The notes under the pieces: generated by a model
Databases searched by the model: none
What the model was told of the DNA's origin: nothing
Seen by the model: only the letters and a program-made list of their open reading frames with translations
Assembly: GCA_001817615.1 (NCBI GenBank)
Contig: MHIR01000029.1
Location: 1-6,450, forward strand
Length of the DNA stretch: 6,450 bases
From: Candidatus Buchananbacteria bacterium RIFCSPLOWO2_02_FULL_46_11b
GTDB lineage: Bacteria > Patescibacteriota > Patescibacteriia > Buchananbacterales > UBA6539
Direction: 5' to 3'
Shown: positions 1-4,957 of the stretch, in pieces
Numbering within the stretch: the stretch's first letter is position 1
Layout: the number at the start of each line of letters is the position of its first letter
Translations under genes and position numbers: made by a program

Positions 1-122
1 CGGGTGGTGAAAGTCACCGTGGTTTTTAGAAAAGACAGGCGCCGAATAATGCTTTTGGTGACCGTGGTTTTGCCCACGCCCGAGGGGCCGGAGATGATGA
101 AGATTTTGTTTTCTTTTTTCAT
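1..122 (-). CDS. gmk: Guanylate kinase, N-terminal part (runs off the left edge)
   Basis: Guanylate kinase phosphorylates GMP to GDP with ATP in the cytoplasm, linking purine synthesis and salvage to GTP. Only the first 40 codons and two bases of the next are present; the C-terminal part lies beyond position 1. Seen: a start MKKENKIFIISGPSGVGKTT in which residues 12-19 (GPSGVGKT) form the P-loop, then TKSIIRRL and TVTFTTR. The last block matches the family's conserved TTR stretch, which begins the GMP-binding region. The ATG overlaps the stop of the upstream methyltransferase gene by one base (TAATG), and no Shine-Dalgarno is visible before it, so translation is probably coupled to that gene. 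Family assignment rests on the combination of P-loop context and TTR spacing. Other P-loop kinases are possible but less likely. Confidence 0.85.
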   Translation of the reverse strand, partial: MKKENKIFIISGPSGVGKTTVTKSIIRRLSFLKTTVTFTT

Positions 123-934
123 TATAATTTTTTACAAATAATCAGCTGATGTTTGCTGATGCCGATAATAGCGGGATGGGTGCAGAATTTATAGTGGGTT
201 TCCAGCCAGGCCGACCAGCGCTTTTTATTTTTAGCCAATTGGTTTACTTTTTCCTGTAAATTTGAGCCGATGCCTTCCAAGCCGGCCATGGCCAAAATTT
301 TAACTTTCTTTTTGGCAAATAAATTTTTCAGCTCTTCCGGCAAAAAGAAATGGGAGGCGGTGAAGCCGAACTGGCCGGGGTAATCGCCGGTATCGCGATA
401 TTTTTTAAAATGAGGGAGTCCGATTTCTTCGGGAAATATTTTAACGGCCCGGGCCAAGACCGCCAGCCGGCCGATAACCGAGACGGCAACCGGCGCCCCC
501 TTTTTGGCCACCCGGATTAGTTCAAAAATCGCTTTGTCTCTTTTCTTTTTATCTAAAACATGAGACAGGGGACCGCCCAGGCAAATAACGGCGTCAAAAG
601 TATTATTGGGAAATTTTGATAAATCGGTAATTGAGCCTTCAATCACTCCCTTAATTTTGTTCTGCACTTTTGCTTTCTTAATTTGTTTTTTGGCAAATTC
701 CAGGTTGGCCGGCGTAAGATCAAGCAGGATAATATCGTAACCTTGTTTTGCCAAATCAATCGTGTAGCGGCCGGGTCCGCCGCCGGCATCCAAAATCAAA
801 CCTTTTTTTGGCAGGTATTTTTTAAGGAAATACAACGTGGTGTCGAGTTCCAGTTTATGATAGGCATCCTGGATTAAGCGATTCCATTCGGTTTTAACTT
901 TACCGGTATAAAATTTTTTAACGGATCTTGCCAT
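122..934 (-). CDS. Class I SAM-dependent methyltransferase, substrate unknown
   Basis: A 270-residue cytoplasmic protein with a Rossmann-type SAM-binding fold. Seen: motif I at residues 47-57 (ILDAGGGPGRY), the acidic end of strand 2 at 70-73 (LLDL, D72, expected to hold the SAM ribose), an acidic residue near the adenine site in SITDL (D104), and strand 4 at 113-122 (TFDAVICLGG). The N-terminus is basic (KKFYTGKVKTEWNRL). The C-terminal third has a GLEGIGS stretch at 218-224 and a tryptophan-rich segment, probably the substrate-recognition part. Nothing visible identifies the substrate: small molecule, RNA and protein all remain possible. The gene starts 8 nt after the pseudouridine synthase stop and overlaps gmk by one base, so it is the middle gene of an operon. 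The upstream purine tract is a weak ribosome-binding site. Family assignment is firm; role is not. Confidence 0.88.
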   Translation of the reverse strand: MARSVKKFYTGKVKTEWNRLIQDAYHKLELDTTLYFLKKYLPKKGLILDAGGGPGRYTIDLAKQGYDIILLDLTPANLEFAKKQIKKAKVQNKIKGVIEGSITDLSKFPNNTFDAVICLGGPLSHVLDKKKRDKAIFELIRVAKKGAPVAVSVIGRLAVLARAVKIFPEEIGLPHFKKYRDTGDYPGQFGFTASHFFLPEELKNLFAKKKVKILAMAGLEGIGSNLQEKVNQLAKNKKRWSAWLETHYKFCTHPAIIGISKHQLIICKKL

Positions 935-942
935 ATTGATGA

Positions 943-1935
943 TTATTTTCTTTTTTCTTCTAAGATTTTTTTTAATTCATCGGGCAGAGGCGATTCAAAC
1001 TCCCGCCATTGATTATTCAGGCCGTAAAAACCGATTTTGGCGGAATGCAAAAAGAGCCGCGGCAGATCAACGACTTTAACCCGTTTTGAAAAGAAATGCA
1101 GAAAGTTTTTTTTCGGCCGGTAGATGGCATCGCCCAGAATCGGATGGCCGATGGCGGATAAATGGGCGCGGATCTGGTGGGTGCGGCCGGTCAGGATTTT
1201 GACGGACAAAAAAGTGTAGTCTTTTATATATTCTAAAACTTTATACTCGGTTTTGGCAAATTTGTCGGCGTCCTGGTATTTGTCCTCCCCGAAGCGCGGG
1301 TGGGCGACGAATTGGCCGCTTTTGCCCCGGCCGATCGGCAAAGTAATTTCGCCTTCCGGCTTGCCGATTTTTCCGTAAACCAAAGCCAGGTATTCTTTTT
1401 TGACTTTTCTTTCTTTGAACTGTTCTTTTAAATGGAAAAAAGCCGGGTTAGTTTTGGCCGCCACCATAACGCCGGAGACGTCTTTGTCTAAGCGATGGAT
1501 GATGCCGGCGCGGTAATTTTCTTCGCCGACATTTTCAATTTCGGGATATTTGTCTTTTAGCCAGTCAACCAGGGTGTCGGTTTCGCCTTTGTCCGTGGCG
1601 TGGACTAAAAGGCCCGCGGGTTTTTCAAGAACCAGGAAGTCGAGGGTCTCGTGGAGGATTTTAGGTTGGTAGGTTGGTAGGTCGGTAGGTTGGTAGGGAA
1701 ATGGCGCGTCAGTTTTTTTACTTATCCCTTGTTCCTGGCCGTTCTCTACAAAAGAAATAACCTCGCCGGTTTTTAAAAAGCGGTGAACCTTGGCCGGCCG
1801 GCCATTAACCAAAACCTGGCCCGACTTGACCAGCTTTTGGATCTGGGAGCGGGTCTTTCCGGTTAAGACTTCGGCCAAAAATTTGTCCAGTCTTTGGCCT
1901 TGACTCTTTTCTTTGATTGTGATATCTTTAAACAT
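943..1935 (-). CDS. RluA/RluD-family 23S rRNA-type pseudouridine synthase with S4 domain
   Basis: Converts uridine to pseudouridine in structured RNA, most likely 23S rRNA. At 330 residues it matches the usual length of RluC/RluD proteins. Seen: an N-terminal S4 RNA-binding domain at about 14-60 (QRLDKFLAEV, RSQIQKLVKSGQVLVNG), a linker, then the catalytic domain. The catalytic motif is HRLDKDVSGVMV at 147-158, with D150 the expected nucleophile. The second conserved block is LTGRTHQIRAHL at 248-259, followed by GHPILGD. I cannot tell RluC from RluD specificity. The start at 1935 is chosen because the S4 domain begins right after it; an in-frame extension to 2067 would be a serine/phenylalanine-rich tail antisense to the small gene at 1977. 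Residues 80-92 of the linker are encoded by an 8-bp tandem repeat. First gene of the operon with the methyltransferase and gmk. Only a weak GAAAG-type ribosome site is visible. Confidence 0.93.
   Translation of the reverse strand: MFKDITIKEKSQGQRLDKFLAEVLTGKTRSQIQKLVKSGQVLVNGRPAKVHRFLKTGEVISFVENGQEQGISKKTDAPFPYQPTDLPTYQPKILHETLDFLVLEKPAGLLVHATDKGETDTLVDWLKDKYPEIENVGEENYRAGIIHRLDKDVSGVMVAAKTNPAFFHLKEQFKERKVKKEYLALVYGKIGKPEGEITLPIGRGKSGQFVAHPRFGEDKYQDADKFAKTEYKVLEYIKDYTFLSVKILTGRTHQIRAHLSAIGHPILGDAIYRPKKNFLHFFSKRVKVVDLPRLFLHSAKIGFYGLNNQWREFESPLPDELKKILEEKRK
1662..1698 (+). repeat. 8-bp tandem repeat (TAGGTTGG) inside the pseudouridine synthase gene
   Basis: About 4.6 copies of TAGGTTGG at 1662, 1670, 1678 (one variant, TAGGTCGG), 1686 and a partial at 1694. 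Because 8 is not a multiple of 3, the array reads as a non-uniform peptide, PYQPTDLPTYQPK, in the linker between the S4 and catalytic domains (residues 80-92), and keeps the frame open. The plus strand has regularly spaced GG pairs that could form a two-tier G-quadruplex; this is the DNA template strand for the gene. Confidence 0.9.
1900..1928 (+). promoter_or_regulatory. Predicted sigma70-type promoter for the small gene at 1977
   Basis: TTGACT at 1900-1905, a 17-bp spacer, then TATCTT at 1923-1928 preceded by TGA (extended -10). The predicted start of transcription is near 1935, giving a leader of about 42 nt. It lies within the 5' end of the divergent pseudouridine synthase gene. Support comes from the same architecture at two other promoters in this window. 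It is based on sequence match only. Confidence 0.4.
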
Positions 1936-1955
1936 AGTCTTTCTTTGGCTTAATA

Positions 1956-1971
1956 ATGAAAGGATGAAAGG
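1956..1971 (+). repeat. Two copies of ATGAAAGG upstream of the small gene
   Basis: Two exact tandem 8-bp copies (1956-1963 and 1964-1971) lie in the 41-nt gap between the divergent genes. The second copy provides the AAAGG ribosome-binding core for the start at 1977 (5-nt spacing) or 1980 (8-nt spacing). Two copies could be chance, but the unit length matches other arrays in the window. Confidence 0.5.
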
Positions 1972-1976
1972 AAAAA

Positions 1977-2318
1977 ATGATGAAGATGAAAAAGCAACAA
2001 CAAGAAAAGAAGATTGATCCAAAGCCCGGCCATTTCTATCTGCTGAAGGAAAGCGTCGGCCAGGCAATCGCCTGGGCCATCGGCGGCGGCCTGGAAAAAA
2101 TGTGCGGCCGGGTTTATTTCCACTGCCTGCTTTTAGCCTTAGACAGCCGGAGCATGGAAATTAAAGTTAAAAAAGGCATGGTTCAGCATAACCGGTTGAG
2201 GCCGACGGCCGACATTGTCCAGGAAATACCGCCGGAAAAAGTGGAACAAATGCTGGCCGCGGCGGGGCTGGAGGCAAAAAAGATCTTTAGCCGCGACGAC
2301 TGCCCGCTGGCGGTTTAA
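1977..2318 (+). CDS. Small conserved-looking protein of unknown function (possible third member of the tandem family)
   Basis: A 113-residue (from the first ATG) probably soluble protein with no signal peptide or membrane segment. I do not recognise it. Seen: a lysine/glutamine-rich start (KKQQQEKK), a GHFY block at 18-21, a glycine-rich turn (IGGGLEK, 35-41), a beta-like stretch VYFHCLLLALDS at 46-57, and a C-terminal helix PEKVEQMLAAAGL at 86-98. The order 'GxF(Y/F) ... YFxC ... EKxxxMLA' resembles the two paralogous genes that follow, so a distant relationship is plausible but needs gaps. AAAGG at 1967-1971 precedes ATGs at 1977 and 1980, so either may be the true start. The stop codon lies inside a 20-bp perfect palindrome. 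The next gene starts 53 nt later with no intrinsic terminator between, so the two may be cotranscribed. Confidence 0.7.
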   Translation: MMKMKKQQQEKKIDPKPGHFYLLKESVGQAIAWAIGGGLEKMCGRVYFHCLLLALDSRSMEIKVKKGMVQHNRLRPTADIVQEIPPEKVEQMLAAAGLEAKKIFSRDDCPLAV

Positions 2319-2328
2319 TTAAACCGCC
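2309..2328. repeat. 20-bp perfect palindrome over the stop codon
   Basis: The half-site GGCGGTTTAA at 2309-2318 is followed directly by its exact reverse complement at 2319-2328. The TAA stop is in the first half. No T-run follows, so it is not a standard intrinsic terminator. It could be a protein-binding site, a cruciform, or an RNA stem that protects or attenuates the message between the first and second small genes. Confidence 0.8.
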
Positions 2329-2371
2329 GGATAAGTTTGTTCTTTAAAACAAGAAATAAGAGAGAAAAAAG

Positions 2372-2686
2372 ATGGAAGATTTAATGGGATTGAATTCCGA
2401 AGAAAAGGGCAGATTGATAAAAGAGGGACGATTTTTTCAGGCCGCGCCGGAAGTGGCCATAAAGTCAAACGGCTTCCCGGCTTTAGTCAAAGCGACCAGC
2501 GGCGTTTTCAAAGGATTTTTTTCCTGCAAAGCGCTGGGACCGGATCGATCAGGCGAGGTCACGGTTCAATTGGACCGAGTCTGCGAGCCAGTGAATATTC
2601 TGGCGATACTTTCGGATACAGAGGCGGCGATGCTGGCGGGTGAAATAGGCGCGTCGGCGGCAGACCAGATCGCTTTTCTTCAATAG
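2372..2686 (+). CDS. Small protein of unknown function, paralogue of the gene at 2839
   Basis: A 104-residue protein of unknown role, with no signal peptide or membrane segment. It aligns without gaps to the protein encoded at 2839-3156, with about 53 of 104 positions identical by hand count. Shared blocks: MxDLxxLxxEEK at 1-12, GxFFxAA at 19-25, GFPxLVKxTxGVFxGxFxCKxLGP at 34-57, SGxVTVQ at 60-66, RxC at 69-71, LSxxEAAMxA at 80-89, and DQxxFL at 98-103. The alternating hydrophobic pattern in 34-66 suggests a small beta-rich domain followed by a helix; this is inference. A purine-rich but imperfect ribosome site (AAGAGAG) precedes the ATG. It probably shares a transcript with the gene at 1977 and ends at the terminator at 2711. 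Confidence 0.85.
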   Translation: MEDLMGLNSEEKGRLIKEGRFFQAAPEVAIKSNGFPALVKATSGVFKGFFSCKALGPDRSGEVTVQLDRVCEPVNILAILSDTEAAMLAGEIGASAADQIAFLQ

Positions 2687-2710
2687 AAGGCCAGGCCAGA
2701 AGTTCTTTTT

Positions 2711-2738
2711 GCCGCGGATTTATTTCGCGGCTTTTTTT
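2711..2738 (+). terminator. Intrinsic terminator after the gene at 2372
   Basis: The stem GCCGCGGA pairs with TTTCGCGGC (8 pairs including one G-T, 2711-2731), with a 5-nt loop and seven Ts at 2732-2738. It is nearly identical to the terminator at 3193. Confidence 0.9.
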
Positions 2739-2751
2739 ATTTTATCGGCTC

Positions 2752-2780
2752 TTGATTTTTTCCGGCGGCAGTGATAAATT
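2752..2780 (+). promoter_or_regulatory. Predicted promoter for the gene at 2839
   Basis: TTGATT at 2752-2757, a 17-bp spacer, and TAAATT at 2775-2780 preceded by TGA (extended -10). Predicted transcription start is near 2787, with a leader of about 52 nt. The promoter begins just beyond the previous terminator, so the third small gene appears to be its own transcription unit. The -10 matches that of the purD promoter exactly (TGNTAAATT). Confidence 0.5.
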
Positions 2781-2838
2781 AACTTATAGATGTTTTGTCC
2801 GCCAATAATTGATCTTTATGACAAAAAAGGAGAGAAAG

Positions 2839-3156
2839 ATGAAAGACTTAAGAGAATTGACGGCTGAAGAAAAAACCAGAGAAATCAGGCCGGGGGTGTT
2901 TTTTAAGGCCGCGTCGTCCATGGCTCTGAAACCGGACGGTTTTCCGGTTTTAGTCAAGCCAACCGGCGGTGTTTTTCAGGGTTATTTTCCCTGCAAGGTG
3001 CTGGGGCCGTGCTCGTCGGGCAAGGTGACGGTTCAGGGAAACCGAGCCTGCCACGTGGATAATGTCTGGACGCTGCTTTCAACCGAGGAAGCGGCGATGA
3101 TCGCGGAAAATTTGACCAAGGTGAAAATAGACCAGCTTGAGTTCCTTAATTTCTAG
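2839..3156 (+). CDS. Small protein of unknown function, paralogue of the gene at 2372
   Basis: A 105-residue protein, about 51% identical and ungapped to the preceding gene's product; role unknown. The start at 2839 is preferred over in-frame starts at 2809 (TTG) and 2818 (ATG) because AAGGAG lies at 2827-2832 with a 6-nt spacing, and because the protein then begins MKDL, in register with MEDL of the paralogue. Conserved features: GVFFKAA at 19-25, GFPVLVKPTGGVFQGYFPCK at 34-53, LGPxxSG at 55-61, VTVQ at 63-66, and RAC at 69-71 with N75. Two cysteines (C52 and C71) are kept in both copies; C58 is present only here. The absence of a secretion signal argues against a disulfide. It has its own predicted promoter and terminator. 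The gene and its terminator look like a duplicated unit. Confidence 0.87.
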   Translation: MKDLRELTAEEKTREIRPGVFFKAASSMALKPDGFPVLVKPTGGVFQGYFPCKVLGPCSSGKVTVQGNRACHVDNVWTLLSTEEAAMIAENLTKVKIDQLEFLNF

Positions 3157-3192
3157 GGGGAGAGGCCGGTTTTGGCCGGTGATGTTTTTTTG

Positions 3193-3219
3193 GCCGCGGA
3201 CATGTTTCGCGGCTTTTTT
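3193..3219 (+). terminator. Intrinsic terminator after the gene at 2839
   Basis: GCCGCGGA (3193-3200) pairs with TTTCGCGGC (3205-3213) around the loop CATGT, followed by six Ts at 3214-3219. The stem is the same as at 2711; only the loop differs. Confidence 0.9.
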
Positions 3220-3222
3220 ATT

Positions 3223-3261
3223 TAGTGAGTAGTGAGTAGGTTGTAGTGAGTAGTGAGTAGG
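3223..3261 (+). repeat. 7-bp tandem array TAGTGAG, left arm of an inverted pair
   Basis: Units at 3223, 3230, 3237 (variant TAGGTTG), 3244 and 3251, plus a partial TAGG at 3258. The array starts just after the terminator T-run. Bases 3244-3260 can pair with 3306-3322 over 17 positions with one G-T wobble, across a 45-nt AT-rich spacer. Confidence 0.9.
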
Positions 3262-3305
3262 ATTTTAATTTGCCATTATTAAAAAAGGGATTAAATTTAA
3301 ATTTT

Positions 3306-3333
3306 CTACTCACTACTTACTACTCACTACTTA
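3306..3333 (+). repeat. 7-bp tandem array CTACTYA, right arm of the inverted pair, overlapping the cca 3' end
   Basis: Four units: CTACTCA, CTACTTA, CTACTCA, CTACTTA. Read on the minus strand these are TGAGTAG/TAAGTAG. In the cca frame they encode the last residues (VSSE) and the TAG stop at 3322-3320. The inverted pair could act as the transcript end for cca, since no conventional terminator is seen downstream of it. Confidence 0.88.
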
Positions 3334-4813
3334 CTTTTATAAGTTTTTTAACGTAGATCAATCCTTGCTTCTTCGTCTTGACTTTGCCTGACAGCTGGGC
3401 TTCGCGCAGGGCCAAAAGCAACTGGCCGATTTGCGGGCTGGATTTCAGCTTGAAAGTTTTAATCAAATCATGGCCGTTTAAAATCGGCTTGGGCAGCTGT
3501 TTTTTATTTTTGCTTTTTTTGGCCAGTTTGGCAATGCGTTTTTTTAAAAGATTGAAGCTGGAAAAATCCGGGCGGCCGGAGGGCGGGATGGTGGCCGAGA
3601 TATCGGCAAAAATCAGCATCAATAGTTCCTGCCCGGGAAAATTGGGATTGAAAAAATATTTTTCCAAAGTCGTGTCTTTCATGGCCGCGACCTGGGAGTG
3701 GACCGCCAGCATGTGCTTGTTGATGATTTTTTCCACGGTTTCAATATTCAGGCCGCCGGCCGAAAGTTTTAATTTTTCGGCAATCTGCCGAAACATTTTG
3801 GCGGATAAATTGTCGTGATTGTTGAACCGCAGGCGATCGGCCATGGTAATCGTGTAGGGTTTGGCGATATCATGAAAAATCGCGCCCCAAATCACTTCCG
3901 GCGTCGGTTTTTCATTTTTGAATTCTTTTTTAAACTTTTTACCGAATAAATTTTCCACGGCTAAAAGCATGTGAATCCAGCAGTCGCCTTCGGAATGGAA
4001 AATTTTCGGCTGGGGGCAGCCTTTGGACTTTAACAATTCGGGCATTAAAATTTTCAGGGCGCCGCTTTTATCCAGAAGCTCGATTGACCAGAGGGGATTT
4101 TGATTAACAGCCCTAATCAGCTCTTTGGCGATGACTTCGTAAGGTACGATCCTTTCGTCCCCGATTTTTTTGTTAAGATTTTTGATGTTTTTTAAAATTG
4201 ATTTCCAGGTCTTAGTTTCAATTTCAAAATTAAGCTGGCAGGCGAAGCGGACGGCGCGAAGTAGGCGCGAGTAATCTTCCCGGAATCTCAGCTCCGGTTT
4301 GCCCACGGTTCGGATGACACCTTTTTTTAAATCGTCTAAACCATTAAATGGATCTACTAAACAATTTGTCCCTTGTCTCTTGTTACTTGTCACTACTCTG
4401 AAAGCCATGGCGTTAATCGTGAAATCCCGGCGCGACAAATCGTCTTCAATTTTCAAGTTGGCGTTGCTTTGGATTTTAAAATCGCGGTAAGCGCCGGTTT
4501 GGCCAAGTGAGTGCTCGGTTCGCGGCAGGGCGATGTCAATTTCCTCGCCCATGTAGCCCTTTGGCCGGAATTTAAAAACGCCGAAGCGCTTGCCGACCAG
4601 ATTAACCTTGCCCTCTTTGCCCAGAAATTTTTCCAAATCATTTTTATTCACCCCGCGGACGACGAAATCAAAATCTTTGGTCGGCCGGCCCAAAATCGCG
4701 TCGCGGACCGCGCCGCCGACTAAAAAAACCTCAGCTTGGGGGAATTGTTTTGCCAGCCGGGCGAGAAAAGGGATTTTAGCCCATTTTTCCAGATTTTTTG
4801 TCCAGGTTTGCAT
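3320..4813 (-). CDS. cca: CCA-adding enzyme / tRNA nucleotidyltransferase with HD domain
   Basis: A 497-residue class II nucleotidyltransferase that builds or repairs the 3' CCA end of tRNA in the cytoplasm. Seen: LVGGAVRD at 31-38, catalytic carboxylates D47 and D49 (KDFDFV) with a third acidic residue in EIDIALPR (D93), RRDFTINAMAF at 128-138, DPFNGLDDLKKGVIRTVG at 154-171, REDYSRLLRAVRFA at 178-191, and the GDERIVPYEV block at 218-227. An HD domain follows, with HDIAKP at 314-319 and further histidines at 333 and 367; such domains often carry phosphohydrolase activity. A poly(A) polymerase is the main alternative. Residues 141-150 come from a 7-bp repeat, and the last four residues and stop come from another. 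No Shine-Dalgarno precedes the ATG; a -10-like element sits exactly 6 nt upstream, suggesting a leaderless message. It is convergent with the small genes and divergent from purD. Confidence 0.93.
   Translation of the reverse strand: MQTWTKNLEKWAKIPFLARLAKQFPQAEVFLVGGAVRDAILGRPTKDFDFVVRGVNKNDLEKFLGKEGKVNLVGKRFGVFKFRPKGYMGEEIDIALPRTEHSLGQTGAYRDFKIQSNANLKIEDDLSRRDFTINAMAFRVVTSNKRQGTNCLVDPFNGLDDLKKGVIRTVGKPELRFREDYSRLLRAVRFACQLNFEIETKTWKSILKNIKNLNKKIGDERIVPYEVIAKELIRAVNQNPLWSIELLDKSGALKILMPELLKSKGCPQPKIFHSEGDCWIHMLLAVENLFGKKFKKEFKNEKPTPEVIWGAIFHDIAKPYTITMADRLRFNNHDNLSAKMFRQIAEKLKLSAGGLNIETVEKIINKHMLAVHSQVAAMKDTTLEKYFFNPNFPGQELLMLIFADISATIPPSGRPDFSSFNLLKKRIAKLAKKSKNKKQLPKPILNGHDLIKTFKLKSSPQIGQLLLALREAQLSGKVKTKKQGLIYVKKLIKVSSE
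4366..4393 (-). repeat. 7-bp tandem repeat (GNRACAA) in frame within cca
   Basis: On the cca coding strand the units are GTGACAA, GTAACAA, GAGACAA and GGGACAA, four copies without gaps. They encode residues 141-150 (VTSNKRQGTN), between the conserved NAMAF strand and the LVDPFNG block. This is a loop position where a short turn is normal, so the insertion is probably tolerated. Confidence 0.88.
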
Positions 4814-4819
4814 GACTTT

Positions 4820-4830
4820 ATTTTAGCACA
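4820..4830 (-). promoter_or_regulatory. Extended -10 element for cca, predicting a leaderless transcript
   Basis: On the minus strand TGTGC is followed by TAAAAT (4825-4820), then six bases (AAAGTC), then the ATG at 4813. With standard -10 to +1 spacing the first transcribed base is the A of the ATG. A good -35 is not visible: the region where it would lie is made of 8-bp repeats. No ribosome-binding site precedes the ATG. Confidence 0.5.
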
Positions 4831-4850
4831 AAAACACGAAAACACGAAAG
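4827..4850 (+). repeat. 8-bp tandem array CACRAAAR, array 1
   Basis: Three units: CACAAAAA at 4827, CACGAAAA at 4835, CACGAAAG at 4843. The array abuts the cca -10 element and fills the place of its spacer and -35. Confidence 0.85.
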
Positions 4851-4885
4851 CGCGTGCCGAACTTATGTTGATGGAAAATTTCGGG

Positions 4886-4909
4886 CACAAAAGCACAAAA
4901 ATACGAAAG
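4886..4909 (+). repeat. 8-bp tandem array CACRAAAR, array 2
   Basis: Three units: CACAAAAG at 4886, CACAAAAA at 4894, and the variant TACGAAAG at 4902. It has the same orientation as array 1, 35 nt away. Confidence 0.85.
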
Positions 4910-4934
4910 CAAAAAAACATCTATTTAAATTTTG

Positions 4935-4950
4935 CTTTTGTGTTTTCGTG
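4935..4950 (-). repeat. 8-bp array CACRAAAR, inverted copy (array 3)
   Basis: Two units on the minus strand: CACGAAAA (4950-4943) and CACAAAAG (4942-4935). With array 2 this can form a long imperfect hairpin: about 21 positions, of which 18 are standard pairs and 2 are wobbles. Confidence 0.8.
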
Positions 4951-4957
4951 TTTAGGT

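Noticed and set aside
1936..2067. In-frame N-terminal extension of the pseudouridine synthase (44 residues)
   Set aside because: It is a low-complexity serine/phenylalanine-rich tail antisense to the small gene at 1977, and the S4 domain starts immediately after the ATG at 1935.
2809..2838. Longer start for the third small gene (TTG at 2809 or ATG at 2818)
   Set aside because: Neither has a ribosome-binding site, AAGGAG would fall inside the coding region, and the paralogue starts in register with the ATG at 2839.
3164..3180. GGCCGG...GGCCGG hairpin as a further terminator
   Set aside because: The pairing is short and ambiguous because GGCC is self-complementary, and the clear terminator follows at 3193.
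3223..3333. CRISPR array
   Set aside because: The units are only 7 bp and contiguous, with no spacers of uniform length, and no cas gene is in the window.
3378..3818. Plus-strand 146-codon open frame inside cca
   Set aside because: It is antisense to the HD domain region of cca and has no ribosome site or recognisable motif.
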